Shown: positions 7,014 to 14,977 of the stretch, in pieces | How positions within the stretch are numbered: the stretch's first letter is position 1 | Layout: each line of letters begins with the position of its first letter | Virus record (IMG/VR): IMGVR_UViG_3300037153_000540 | Span: 1 to 52,429 of that record | Length of the DNA stretch: 52,429 nucleotides | Source of the DNA: a virus | Reading direction: 5' to 3' (one strand) | Translations under genes and position numbers: made by a program | The notes under the pieces: generated by a model | The model's input: the letters and a program-made list of their open reading frames with translations, nothing else | What the model was told of the DNA's origin: nothing | Databases searched by the model: none

Positions 7014-7903
7014 GCGACAACAGCGCCATCGAGTGGACCGACGCCACATGGAACCCGGTCACCGGCTGCACGAAAGTCTCTCCCGGCTGCGACCACTGCT
7101 ACGCCGAGACGTTCGCCGAGCGGTGGCGCGGAACGCCCGGCCACCACTTCGAGCAAGGGTTCGACGTCACGCTCCGGCCCGAGCGCCTCGACCAGCCGCT
7201 GAAGTGGCGGAAGCCGCGCCGCGTCTTCGTCAACAGCATGTCCGACCTGTTCCACGAGCAGGTGCCCGACGACTACATCGTCACCGTATTCACCCGCATG
7301 TGGTGGAGCCCGCAGCACACCTTCCAGGTCCTCACCAAGCGCCACGGGCGGATGCGATCCCTCGTGCCTCGCATCGAGGACCGCCTCCGCGAGATGGAGC
7401 ACGACCTCGACCTGCTCGACGCTCCGACGCCGCTGCGCTGGCCGCTGCCGAACGTCTGGCTCGGCGTCTCCGTCGAGGACCAGAAGCGCGCCGACCTCCG
7501 CATCCCGGCGTTGCTCGACACCCCGGCCGCCGTACGGTTCCTGTCCTGCGAGCCGCTTCTCGGCCCGGTCGACCTCCGGCGCATCTCGCGGCCGAGCGGC
7601 CAGCAGCCGGAGATGGTGCTCGATGTCGTCGGCCAGCGGTACGGCGTGCCCGGTCGCTGGCAGGCGCCGACGTCGCACCGCATCGACTGGGTCATCGTCG
7701 GCGGCGAGTCCGGCCCTCGCGCCCGGCCCATGGACCCGGCGTGGGCCCGATCGCTCCGTGATCAGTGCACGGCCGCTGGCGTGCCGTTCTTCTTCAAGCA
7801 GGCCGGTGCCCTACTCGCGGGTGAGTGGGGCTGCTCGGACCGGAAGGGCCACGATCCTGCCGAGTGGCCCGAGCCATTCCCGAGGGAGTACCCCCTTGGC
7901 TGA
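7010..7903 (+). CDS. phage Gp37/Gp68 family protein (DUF5131), C-terminus displaced
   Basis: A 297-residue protein. The N-terminus IEWTDATWNPVTGCTKVSPG then CDHCYAE holds the C-x6-C-x2-C cluster of the Gp37/Gp68 family, thought to be related to radical-SAM folds. Further family motifs are FVNSMSDLFH, FQVLTKRHGRM, WLGVSVEDQ, FLSCEPLLGP and VIVGGESGPRARP. The function is unresolved; nucleic-acid modification is often suggested. The family usually ends with ELDGRTWDE, which here is found about 500 bp downstream at the end of the LAGLIDADG gene, so the last 20 or so residues have been displaced. Confidence 0.85.
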   Translation: MSDNSAIEWTDATWNPVTGCTKVSPGCDHCYAETFAERWRGTPGHHFEQGFDVTLRPERLDQPLKWRKPRRVFVNSMSDLFHEQVPDDYIVTVFTRMWWSPQHTFQVLTKRHGRMRSLVPRIEDRLREMEHDLDLLDAPTPLRWPLPNVWLGVSVEDQKRADLRIPALLDTPAAVRFLSCEPLLGPVDLRRISRPSGQQPEMVLDVVGQRYGVPGRWQAPTSHRIDWVIVGGESGPRARPMDPAWARSLRDQCTAAGVPFFFKQAGALLAGEWGCSDRKGHDPAEWPEPFPREYPLG

Positions 7904-8396
7904 CGCAACCGTCCTCGCATACCTCGCTGGCGTCATCGACAGCGATGGGTACATCACCGTGCACCGTTCCGTCCGCAATGGGAAGGCGTACTACGCCGCT
8001 CGCATTGGAGTCACCGGCACGCGCCGCGAACCTCACGACCTGGCCGCTTCCCTGTGGGGCGGCACAGTCTGCCTCTACCAGCCGAAGACCCCAGGGCACC
8101 GCACCCAGTTCCAGTGGAGCCGGACAGGCGACCCGGCGGTCGGCCCCATCGTCGACGTGCAGCCGTACCTCCGCATCAAGCAGGAGCAAGCCCGCATCGC
8201 GCTGGAGGCTCAGGAGCACGTGATTAGCGGCCGCGGCGACGACCCCTACCCATGGATGCTTCCCGACTACGACCCCGGGCCGTACCTGACTGACCTTCGA
8301 GACGAGATGGTCTTCGTCCTCAACCAGGGTCGCCAGATCGCTGGCCGCGAACTCGACGGCCGCACCTGGGATGAGTTCCCGGCGGTGACGTCATGA
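7896..8396 (+). CDS. LAGLIDADG homing endonuclease with host-gene tail
   Basis: A 166-residue protein from a TTG start that overlaps the previous gene by 8 bp. Residues 8-20 (AYLAGVIDSDGYI) are the LAGLIDADG helix with its catalytic acid; ARIGVTGTRREPHDLAASLW and YLRIKQEQARIALE are the usual following motifs. Only one LAGLIDADG motif is present, so it should act as a dimer. The last residues, GRELDGRTWDEFP, are the expected end of the upstream Gp37/Gp68 protein, so the endonuclease has captured that tail. No intron structure is seen around it. Confidence 0.8.
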   Translation: MADATVLAYLAGVIDSDGYITVHRSVRNGKAYYAARIGVTGTRREPHDLAASLWGGTVCLYQPKTPGHRTQFQWSRTGDPAVGPIVDVQPYLRIKQEQARIALEAQEHVISGRGDDPYPWMLPDYDPGPYLTDLRDEMVFVLNQGRQIAGRELDGRTWDEFPAVTS

Positions 8397-8665
8397 AGCC
8401 CGCCGAGCAGCTGCCCGCCATCGGCGCCCAGCCCGTCATCACCGTCGAGCAGTACGCCGCCGCCCAACGCGCCGAGATCGTCGCCTGGATCACCGCCCAG
8501 CAACACCGCTGCGCACGCCACAACGACCTCGACACCGGCATGGCGACCAACTGCTGCATCTGCTGGTGGAACGGCGCCATCGACGGCGCCGTACGCCTCG
8601 CACGCGGCGACCACGGTGCCACACCCCTGGCCATCGCCGAACGACTCCAGCGCGAGGCGACATGA
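8393..8665 (+). CDS. small Cys/His protein
   Basis: A 90-residue protein containing QQHRCARHNDLD and NCCICWWNGAIDG, a possible zinc site. Coupled by ATGA on both sides. The function is unknown. Confidence 0.5.
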   Translation: MKPAEQLPAIGAQPVITVEQYAAAQRAEIVAWITAQQHRCARHNDLDTGMATNCCICWWNGAIDGAVRLARGDHGATPLAIAERLQREAT

Positions 8666-9321
8666 CCGACACCCTGTTCACGCCCGAGACGCCCGGCGGT
8701 CCCCCGTCGCCGGGAAGCCGGCCTCCCGCGGCACTGTCCCCGGCCGCGGGAGGCACGGCCAGGCCACAGCCGCGCGTCATCGGCCTGGACATCAGCCTCG
8801 CCAGCACCGGCGTCGCCGGAGTCGGCTGGACCGAACTCATCCGCACCGGCGACCGCCGCGGCGAGGACCGCCTCGACTACATCGTCGCCTGCGTCCTCGA
8901 CTACACACGGTCGGCGAACTTCGTCGCCATCGAAGGCCCGTCATACGGCAGCGCCCTGCAGAACGGCCACGACGAGATGGCCGCCGCCCGGTGGATGGTC
9001 CGCTGCGAGCTCCGCCGCCGGAACATCCCATACGCGATCGTCCCGCCCGACAACCGCACCATCTACGCCACCGGCCGGGCCCGCTGGAAGAGCGAGGACG
9101 GGAAGAAGCTCACCGCCGCGCAGGTGAAAGGGAAGGTCCGCGACGCCGTCGCCCGCCGGTACGGCGTCGAGTGCGAGGGCACCGGCCGGTACGACCGCGC
9201 CGACGCGTACGTGCTCCTCGCCATGGCGCGGGACTACCTCGGGTACCCGCTCGCACCCGTACCCGCCACGCACTCCCGCGCGCTCGCCAAGGTCGCCTGG
9301 CCGGAGGTGAGCGCGCCGTGA
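8662..9321 (+). CDS. RuvC-like Holliday junction resolvase
   Basis: A 219-residue protein. After a Pro-rich leader of 37 residues, the RNase-H-like fold shows VIGLDISLASTG (D43), FVAIEGPSYG (E91) and RYDRADAYVLLAMA (D178, D181), the acidic residues of RuvC-type resolvases. Phages use such enzymes to resolve branched DNA before packaging. Its neighbours are a DNA methyltransferase and other DNA-metabolism genes. Confidence 0.8.
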   Translation: MTDTLFTPETPGGPPSPGSRPPAALSPAAGGTARPQPRVIGLDISLASTGVAGVGWTELIRTGDRRGEDRLDYIVACVLDYTRSANFVAIEGPSYGSALQNGHDEMAAARWMVRCELRRRNIPYAIVPPDNRTIYATGRARWKSEDGKKLTAAQVKGKVRDAVARRYGVECEGTGRYDRADAYVLLAMARDYLGYPLAPVPATHSRALAKVAWPEVSAP

Positions 9322-10559
9322 CCGCGACCATCATCCGCGGCGACGCCCGCGCACTCCCGCTCCCCGACGCGTCCGTCGACCTGATCATCACCAGCCCGCC
9401 CTACTTCGGACTGCGCTCCTACACCGACGGCGGCGAGCACTACGCCGGCCAGATCGGCGCCGAGTCAACGCCGGCGGAGTACGTGGCCGCGCTGCTCGAC
9501 TGCACGGCCGAGTGGATGCGCGTGCTCAAGCCCGAGGGGTCGCTGTGGGTCAACCTCGGCGACAAGTACACCAACCGCACCCGCGGTGCCTGGGCCGGCT
9601 CGTCGGACGGCTACACCAGCAGGCCCGCGACACCGCGGTACGTCCGGCCGAAGGGCATCCCCGAGAAGTCGCTGATGGGGTTGCCGTGGCGGTACGCCCT
9701 CGGCTGCATCGACGACCTCGGCCTGATCCTGCGCGCCGAGGTGATCTGGTCCAAGCCCAACGGCCTGCCCGAGTCGGTCACCGACCGCGTGCGCCGCTCC
9801 CACGAGCAGTGGTTCCACTTCACTCAGGCCTCGAGGTACTTCTCTGCGGTCGATGAGATCCGCGAGGCGCACGAGATGCGCCCGCAACGACGTCCCAACG
9901 GCCACCAGCAGCGCCAGAAGCTCGGCGTGCTGCCGGCGCAGACCTATTCCACCAGCGCCCGGGACGAGAAGGGCGTCGACGGGCACCCGCTCGGCAAGCT
10001 CCCGGGCTCGGTCTGGGAGGTGCCGACCCAGCCGCTGCGCGTGCCGTCAGGCCTCGAGGTCGACCACTTCGCTGCGTTCCCGATGGAGTGGCCGCGACGG
10101 CTCATCCTCGGTTGGTCGCCGGCCGGCATTTGCACCGTGTGCGGCGAGGGACGCCGGCCGCTCGCTGAGCGAGCGGTGGCCGGGGCCGCACCGACCCGGC
10201 GAATCCCCGGCGCTGGCCGCGACCCGCTCTCCCGGCATGGCCAGGCCGACGCGGGCTCAACTCTCAGGGGCCAGCACCGCGCCACGATCACGGGCTACGC
10301 CTGCGCCTGCCCGACCGCGGCCGCGCCCTCGAGGCCTGCGGTCGTGCTCGACCCGTTCGGCGGTACCGGCACCGCCGCTCTCCTCGCGACCGTCCTCGGC
10401 CGCAACGGCATCAGCGTCGACCGGTCCGCGGACTACTGCCGCCTCGCCGCCTGGCGCACCACCGACCCGGGAGAGCGTGCACGGGCCCTGGGCGTACCGA
10501 AGCCACCGCCCGTACTGGCCGGCCAGGGCGACTTGTTCGACGGCGAGGTGAGCGCGTGA
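9318..10559 (+). CDS. DNA methyltransferase, beta-class (N4-C or N6-A)
   Basis: A 413-residue protein. Motif IV TSPPY is at residues 25-29 and motif I DPFGGTGT begins near 345, the order of beta-class amino-methyltransferases. The target-recognition region lies between them (about 100-330) and includes a Cys pair (CTVCGEG) and later CACP, suggesting a zinc-binding insert. No restriction gene is adjacent, so it is probably a solitary enzyme protecting phage DNA. The GTG start overlaps the resolvase stop. Confidence 0.85.
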   Translation: MTATIIRGDARALPLPDASVDLIITSPPYFGLRSYTDGGEHYAGQIGAESTPAEYVAALLDCTAEWMRVLKPEGSLWVNLGDKYTNRTRGAWAGSSDGYTSRPATPRYVRPKGIPEKSLMGLPWRYALGCIDDLGLILRAEVIWSKPNGLPESVTDRVRRSHEQWFHFTQASRYFSAVDEIREAHEMRPQRRPNGHQQRQKLGVLPAQTYSTSARDEKGVDGHPLGKLPGSVWEVPTQPLRVPSGLEVDHFAAFPMEWPRRLILGWSPAGICTVCGEGRRPLAERAVAGAAPTRRIPGAGRDPLSRHGQADAGSTLRGQHRATITGYACACPTAAAPSRPAVVLDPFGGTGTAALLATVLGRNGISVDRSADYCRLAAWRTTDPGERARALGVPKPPPVLAGQGDLFDGEVSA

Positions 10560-10771
10560 AGTACCGCCCGCCCCACCCCGTCCTCGTCGAACTGCGCGCC
10601 GAGCGGAAACGCCGCGACCTCACCCAGGCCGACATCGCCGCCGCCATGGGGACCACCGCGCCTGCGGTCTCGCACCTGGAGACCGGCTACAAGTCGCCAG
10701 TGCTCGCCACGCTCATCCGCTACGCCGACGCCCTCGGCTACGACCTCACCATCGCCAAGAAGGGGCGCTGA
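10556..10771 (+). CDS. small XRE-family HTH protein
   Basis: A 71-residue protein that is almost entirely an XRE domain (LRAERKRRDLTQADIAAAMG, then PAVSHLETG). It overlaps the methyltransferase stop (GTGA), so it may tune that gene or the operon. Confidence 0.7.
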   Translation: MKYRPPHPVLVELRAERKRRDLTQADIAAAMGTTAPAVSHLETGYKSPVLATLIRYADALGYDLTIAKKGR

Positions 10772-10772
10772 C

Positions 10773-11192
10773 ATGGCCACCGCCGACCAGATCGACCGCG
10801 CCGCCACCACCGGCCGCCACGACCGCGTACGCACCGGCAGCGAACACATGGACTCCGCGCACCTGCTCGCCATGCCCGCCGCCGACCGCGACTACGCCCT
10901 CGCCGAGATCGACCGCGCCACCCGCGCCGTGCACCGCATCGCCGACGACGACCACACGGCCGCCGAGGTCCTGGAGGTCCTCGGCCTCGCCCCCTACCAG
11001 CGCGACCCGGCACCCGCCCCGGTGCTCAAGCGGTGCACGAAATGCGGGCACACCAAGCCGGCCGCCGGCTTCTACCGCGAGAGGACGGCCAGCGACGGCC
11101 TATCACCGCACTGCAAGAGCTGCCGCGCGGAGGGCCAGCGCGCGTACCGCATCGCCCAGAAGAACACCCCCAACCAGAACGGGACCCGATAG
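10773..11192 (+). CDS. zinc-finger protein
   Basis: A 139-residue protein with a helical N-terminal half and a C-terminal CTKCGHTKPAAGFYRE ... CKSC treble-clef-like finger, as found in phage proteins related to HNH nucleases but lacking a visible HNH core. The function is unknown. Confidence 0.55.
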   Translation: MATADQIDRAATTGRHDRVRTGSEHMDSAHLLAMPAADRDYALAEIDRATRAVHRIADDDHTAAEVLEVLGLAPYQRDPAPAPVLKRCTKCGHTKPAAGFYRERTASDGLSPHCKSCRAEGQRAYRIAQKNTPNQNGTR

Positions 11193-11696
11193 ATGGACAT
11201 CAAGATCGACGGCAAGCTCGGCGCCGGAGCCGACGCGGCACTCTCCGACCACGCCAAGGCGCTGTACGACAAGCCCGGCTCCCGCCGCGTCGGCATCATC
11301 GAGCTGCGCCGCGACTACGGCCTGGCCCCCGACCCCTCCGGCTCCAAGAAAGCCGTCGTCGGCCTCGCCATCGCGGGACTCGAAATCGCCGGACCCGACC
11401 AGGAAGGCGCCGTACGCGAGGCGCAGAAGACCCTCTACATGCAGCGCACCGCCAAGGGCACGCTCGACGAAGAGGGCCAGATCCAGCTGACGCAAGACAC
11501 CGTCCGCCTCCTCGGCGGTGTCCTGAACGACATCGAGCTGGCCCGCCTCCGCGCGGCCGTCGAGCGCTGGACCACCGAGATCCACAACGCGATCCACTCC
11601 AAGACGCTCACCGACGGCGAGATCCGGCACGAGCTCGACCGCATCCACGCCGGCCTGACGAGGGCCCTGCACCCCGCCCGCACCGACGACGAGTGA
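11193..11696 (+). CDS. conserved phage protein of unknown function
   Basis: A 167-residue soluble protein with no motif that I can name. The N-terminal part (KLGAGADAALSDHAKALYDK) precedes a KKAVVGLAIAGLEIA segment and a helical C-terminus. It is the last gene before a strong hairpin terminator. Confidence 0.5.
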   Translation: MDIKIDGKLGAGADAALSDHAKALYDKPGSRRVGIIELRRDYGLAPDPSGSKKAVVGLAIAGLEIAGPDQEGAVREAQKTLYMQRTAKGTLDEEGQIQLTQDTVRLLGGVLNDIELARLRAAVERWTTEIHNAIHSKTLTDGEIRHELDRIHAGLTRALHPARTDDE

Positions 11697-11712
11697 CCTG
11701 CGACCCGCTCCC

Positions 11713-11749
11713 GAGCGGGCGCCCCTCGCAGCGGCAGGGGCGCCCGCTC
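11713..11749 (+). terminator. strong GC hairpin, terminator-like
   Basis: A perfect 14-bp stem GAGCGGGCGCCCCT / AGGGGCGCCCGCTC with a 9-nt loop and no U-tract. It follows the stop at 11696 and precedes the initiator-like gene, so it likely separates two transcription units. Confidence 0.65.
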
Positions 11750-11774
11750 ACCCCGACCAGACAGGAAGCGCCCG

Positions 11775-12698
11775 ATGCCTTGGGTTCGCTATGACGACCG
11801 CTTTCCGAACCACCGCAAGGTGGTCGAGGTCAAAGCGCGGGACCGCACCGCCCTGACACTGCACGTGCTGTGCGGAACCTGGTCGGCGTCCTCCGACACG
11901 CCAGGCTGCGTCAGCGAGGCCGCCGCCATCGAGCAGGCCGGCGGAAAGGCGCGCGCGAAGCGGTGGGCCAAGATTCTCGTAGACGCCGAGCTGTGGCACG
12001 CGCCCGGCCACGACTGCCCGCGCTGCCCGCAAATCACCAAGGGCTACGTGATCCACGACTGGCCGGAATGGAACCCCTACGAGGCGATCGCCGAGAAGCG
12101 TCGCGCAGCCGGAAAGAAGGGTGCCGCCGCCAGATGGGGAGCAAGCCAAACCGAAGCCGAGCCGATAGCAAATGCCATAGCCGAGCCACCCGCCAGCCAT
12201 AGCAATGGCAGTGACAAAAAATGGCCCGATCCCGATCCCGATCCCGATCCCAGTACTTCGGCTGATGTAGGTGATCCCCCTCCCCGCCGTAACGGGGTGA
12301 CGGACGGGGAGGAGGGGGCCAAACCGGCAGGGCAAAAGACCAGGCTGGAAGCCCTCGTCGCCGAGGTCAAAGCCATCCGCCCGGAATGGTCGACGCGATC
12401 AATCGAACGCGCCCTCACCCGGCCCGCCGTCGCCGAACGCCCGCACGCCGTCGTCCGCTCAGCCGCGCTCGCCGTCGCCCGCGACCGCACCAGCCAAGCG
12501 CCTGGCCGCCTCGAACACGACGGCCCATGGTGGCGCCTACCCGAACCACCGTCCCCGCCACCGGCTGCGCGCGCCGAGATCTGGGACGGCCTGGCCCCCC
12601 TCGGCCAGCGCGACAACGCCGCCGCCAACAGCCGCGGCCGCGCCGCCGTCGAAGCCGAAATCGCCAAGGTCAAAGCCTCAAAAGCAGGTGAACCATGA
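11775..12698 (+). CDS. replication initiator-like protein
   Basis: A 307-residue protein. The N-terminus PWVRYDDRFPNHRKVVEV, followed by a Cys/His segment (HDCPRCPQ) and KGYVIHDWPEWNPY, resembles actinophage replication organisers with winged-helix N-termini. A disordered middle (residues about 125-190) contains a DPDPDPDP stretch. The C-terminal half is helical and Arg-rich. The low-GC, repeat-rich DNA in the middle (12157-12250) looks like an origin within the initiator gene, as in lambda O. The role is inferred. Confidence 0.55.
   Translation: MPWVRYDDRFPNHRKVVEVKARDRTALTLHVLCGTWSASSDTPGCVSEAAAIEQAGGKARAKRWAKILVDAELWHAPGHDCPRCPQITKGYVIHDWPEWNPYEAIAEKRRAAGKKGAAARWGASQTEAEPIANAIAEPPASHSNGSDKKWPDPDPDPDPSTSADVGDPPPRRNGVTDGEEGAKPAGQKTRLEALVAEVKAIRPEWSTRSIERALTRPAVAERPHAVVRSAALAVARDRTSQAPGRLEHDGPWWRLPEPPSPPPAARAEIWDGLAPLGQRDNAAANSRGRAAVEAEIAKVKASKAGEP
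12157..12250. other. candidate replication origin
   Basis: A relatively AT-rich pocket inside the initiator-like gene. It contains three ATAGC words, the inverted repeat GCCAT-AGCA-ATGGC (12196-12209), an A6 tract (12215-12220) and four tandem CCCGAT hexamers (12225-12248). The assignment rests on resemblance to phage origins inside initiator genes. Confidence 0.35.
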
Positions 12699-12955
12699 GC
12701 TACGGCCCGGAAGAGAACGAGCACTTCACCTGTCCGTGGTCGTGGTGCCAGTGCACCCACGTCGGCTGCGTATCCGGCTGGATCGAACGGACCCGCGACG
12801 ACGGCACCGAGTATGCCGAGCCGTGCCCCACGTGCCGGCCCGAAGTAGCCCAGCATCTGGGCGATCGCCGCAAGCCCCTGCATCGGCTCCGGCGGGAGCT
12901 GCCCGCCCTGCCCCGGCCGTCCCGCACCCGACGACCCGTAGAAGGCGCCGCATGA
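12695..12955 (+). CDS. small zinc-ribbon protein
   Basis: An 86-residue protein with CPWSWCQCTHVGCVSGW and later CPTCRPE, four to six Cys positioned as in DnaJ-like zinc ribbons. Coupled by ATGA at both ends. Confidence 0.55.
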   Translation: MSYGPEENEHFTCPWSWCQCTHVGCVSGWIERTRDDGTEYAEPCPTCRPEVAQHLGDRRKPLHRLRRELPALPRPSRTRRPVEGAA

Positions 12956-13188
12956 GCACCGCCAAGATCGACCCGATCAACTTCGCCGTGAAGCTTGTCC
13001 GCGGCCAGTTCGACGCCGGCGTCCACGTCATGGTCGCCCGCGAGACCGACCCCAGCTCCTTCCCCGGCTACGGCGACACACCCACGCTCGACGCCCTGTG
13101 CCGCCGCGTCGTGGGCTGCCTGATGGCTCACGGCTGGACGCCGCCCGGCGGGAACCCCGAACCACCGACCCCGGAGGACTTCCGATGA
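12952..13188 (+). CDS. small hypothetical protein
   Basis: A 78-residue soluble protein (FAVKLVRGQFDAGVHVMVAR near the start). No domain recognised. Coupled by ATGA to its neighbours. Confidence 0.5.
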   Translation: MSTAKIDPINFAVKLVRGQFDAGVHVMVARETDPSSFPGYGDTPTLDALCRRVVGCLMAHGWTPPGGNPEPPTPEDFR

Positions 13189-13439
13189 CCACGCCCAAGA
13201 ACCCCGGCCTCGCCGCCCTCGGCGACATGCTCGGCACCGCCGCCCACGGCGACCGCTGGCCCGACGTCAAAGCCGCGAACGCCGCCGCACGCCAGGCCGC
13301 CACCGAAGCCGCCGCCCGTGCCGCCCGGCGCGAACGCTTCAACGAGACCCTCGGCCGTATCACCGCCGTGATCGTCGTCGTCGCGCTCGTCGCGATCCTT
13401 GCCGCGCTGGCCGTGGCCGCCTGGCGGTGGGCCCTGTGA
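13185..13439 (+). CDS. small C-tail membrane protein
   Basis: An 84-residue protein with an Ala/Arg-rich helical N-terminus and one C-terminal membrane helix (ITAVIVVVALVAILAALAVA). The function is unknown. Confidence 0.5.
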   Translation: MTTPKNPGLAALGDMLGTAAHGDRWPDVKAANAAARQAATEAAARAARRERFNETLGRITAVIVVVALVAILAALAVAAWRWAL

Positions 13440-13678
13440 GCGCCGCCGAGCAGGTGCTGACGTTCGACGCGGACGGTCCGGCAATCGCCTACGTCTCGAC
13501 CCCGCCCCGCACCGTCCACCAGATCGACGCGGACGGCTGGGACCCGACCGGCATGTCAGGCCGCGAGCGGAGGCTGTGCCGTGCCCTGCTCGCCCACGCC
13601 CTGGACAAGCTCGACGCCCTGGACAAGGCCGAGCGGATGGGCCTCGTCATCGGAAAGCAGGAGGCCGATCGTGCCTGA
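13436..13678 (+). CDS. small hypothetical protein
   Basis: An 80-residue protein from GTG, with a beta-rich start and a helical end (RERRLCRALLAHALDKLDAL). The GTG overlaps the previous stop. No domain recognised. Confidence 0.5.
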   Translation: MSAAEQVLTFDADGPAIAYVSTPPRTVHQIDADGWDPTGMSGRERRLCRALLAHALDKLDALDKAERMGLVIGKQEADRA

Positions 13679-14115
13679 GACCACCACACCCGAGCCCCTC
13701 ATCGACCCGGACTGCGACGCCGGGAAACACGGCTCCTGCGTCGGCGGCCCGTGCGAGTGCATGTGCCACGACCCTGGATTTTGTCGCGGGCTGGTACAGC
13801 TGCGCTGGCCCGCACTTCGCCCTGTGTCGTCACTGCGGGGACGAACTCCAGGTCTACAGCGAACGCGAGGGCATCTGGCTCAACGCCGGGTTCGGGGAGC
13901 GGTATTGCGATGTCGATGAGACGCAGCCGCACGCACCTCTGAGCCGCCCGTACCCCCGGAGACGCCGAGGAGGCGACCGATGGCTGAACGCGTCGAAGTT
14001 TGGAGCCGCCGGTTCACCCGGCCGCGAATCGACCGGCTTCGCCCAGCTCGCCCGCACCCGTTCGCGGGCTGGAACCGCTACGGCGGCGTACCGGGCACCT
14101 CGAACCACGGCGTGA
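13671..14115 (+). CDS. Cys-rich protein with an apparent +1 frameshift
   Basis: The GTG frame reads DPDCDAGKHGSCVGGPCECM and CHDPG, then degenerates. The +1 frame continues with FVAGWYSCAGPHFALCRHCG and DELQVYSEREGIW, clearly one Cys-rich protein. Dropping one T from the TTTT run near 13789 joins them. The C-terminus is uncertain because the continuing frame overlaps the gene at 13980 by over 130 bp; the coding sense looks good to about 13935. Probably zinc-binding. Confidence 0.5.
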
Positions 14116-14243
14116 CGATCGGCTTCGCGGTCATGCTGCGCGGTCGCGGCATCGGCATCCGCTGGGCTTGGCCGGTTGTCCACACCGAGGAGATCAGCGC
14201 CCCTGACCCCACCCCTGACGCCCCCAAGGGCGGAGAGGACTAA
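13980..14243 (+). CDS. small basic hypothetical protein
   Basis: An 87-residue protein preceded by GGAGGCGACCG. The central VTIGFAVMLRGRGIGIRWAW is beta-like. No domain recognised. Confidence 0.5.
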   Translation: MAERVEVWSRRFTRPRIDRLRPARPHPFAGWNRYGGVPGTSNHGVTIGFAVMLRGRGIGIRWAWPVVHTEEISAPDPTPDAPKGGED

Positions 14244-14246
14244 CCG

Positions 14247-14405
14247 ATGGAATGCGCAACCTGTGGCCTCACGCCCTTCGACCTGCCGGACGGGGTCGAC
14301 CCGGAGTACGTGTTCGAGCGCGTGAACGGCGAGACGTACTGCCAGGCGGACGCTCCCTCTCCCGTGTCTGCGGCTACGGGAGAGACCGGAGAGGAGCGGA
14401 CGTGA
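14247..14405 (+). CDS. very small Cys protein
   Basis: A 52-residue protein beginning MECATCGLTPFDLPDGVDP, with one Cys pair and a later YCQ. Its stop overlaps the next GTG. A half zinc site is possible. Confidence 0.45.
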   Translation: MECATCGLTPFDLPDGVDPEYVFERVNGETYCQADAPSPVSAATGETGEERT

Positions 14406-14602
14406 ATCAGCGCGAAGCGAAGCGGCTGGCTTGCCGCATCGCCAGCGACCTGATCTTTCGCTACATCGACGTTGACGGCGACGACAAGCTCACCGAGGCA
14501 GACACGGCCCGTCTCGACGAAGCACTCCGTGACCTGAGTCACGAGATGTTGCGGCGTAGCGGAGCCCCCGGTGTGTCTGGACAGGAGGACCCGCATGGCT
14601 GA
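14402..14602 (+). CDS. small helical protein
   Basis: A 66-residue helical protein from GTG (REAKRLACRIASDLIFRYID). It contains DVDGDDKLTEAD, which superficially resembles a calcium loop. It overlaps its neighbours; AGGAGG lies inside its 3' end and serves the next gene. Confidence 0.45.
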   Translation: MNQREAKRLACRIASDLIFRYIDVDGDDKLTEADTARLDEALRDLSHEMLRRSGAPGVSGQEDPHG

Positions 14603-14825
14603 GTCACCGAAGTTCCGCGCCCACGTCTTCTACTACCCGCACAGCGCGTGGAACGGCCCGACGTGGACGTGGTGTCGAGAGATCGAGGGCGACATCCACG
14701 ACGAGGCATGGAACCTGCCCGCCTGCGCCTCGTGGACTGACGCATGGGACAAGGCGCATGCGTGGCTTCAGCGAAAGTACGCCCCCATGACCCCCGCTAC
14801 CCGCCTGTACGGAGAACCGCGATGA
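14595..14825 (+). CDS. small conserved hypothetical protein
   Basis: A 76-residue protein, Trp-rich (HSAWNGPTWTWCREIEGDIH), preceded by AGGAGG. The final residues ATRLYGEPR and the overlapping ATGATGATC are duplicated at 15039-15073 (see repeat). Confidence 0.5.
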   Translation: MAESPKFRAHVFYYPHSAWNGPTWTWCREIEGDIHDEAWNLPACASWTDAWDKAHAWLQRKYAPMTPATRLYGEPR

Positions 14826-14830
14826 TGATC
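14796..14830 (+). repeat. direct repeat copy A at a gene junction
   Basis: A 35-bp unit matching 15039-15073 at 29 of 35 positions. It covers the last codons of the gene ending at 14825 and the start of the next gene. A further TGTGCGCA is shared downstream. Confidence 0.7.
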
Positions 14831-14977
14831 GCTCTGGTGTGCGCACTCGCCGCCCTCCTCTGCATATCCATCGGCATCAATATCGTCACCCTCGTCGGCT
14901 GGTCGCGGACCCTCCGCCTGCTCATCGCCGCGAAGGATGAGATCCGCCTGTCCGAGCACACCGAGGAGACCCGTTGA
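14822..14977 (+). CDS. small membrane protein
   Basis: A 51-residue protein, with ATG at 14822 or 14825. Most of it is one membrane helix (LVCALAALLCISIGINIVTL) followed by a charged tail. It lies between the two copies of the junction repeat, so it may have been inserted or duplicated there. Confidence 0.5.
   Translation: MMIALVCALAALLCISIGINIVTLVGWSRTLRLLIAAKDEIRLSEHTEETR

Noticed and set aside
7896-8396. Group I intron around the LAGLIDADG gene
   Set aside because: The endonuclease overlaps the upstream gene and flows directly into host codons, leaving no room for intron core structure.
7896-8396. Intein in Gp37/Gp68
   Set aside because: No Cys/Ser at the left junction, no splicing block A, and a stop codon separates the frames.
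8616-9317. N-terminal extension of the methyltransferase
   Set aside because: It is another frame of the RuvC-like gene and is Arg/Pro-rich; the GTG at 9318 begins the conserved domain and overlaps the previous stop.
12225-12248. CRISPR or large tandem repeat
   Set aside because: Only four 6-bp units, in frame and giving Asp-Pro repeats; no spacers.
14402-14602. EF-hand calcium site (DVDGDDKLTEAD)
   Set aside because: The Gly at loop position 6 is missing, only one loop is present, and the surrounding helix pattern is weak.
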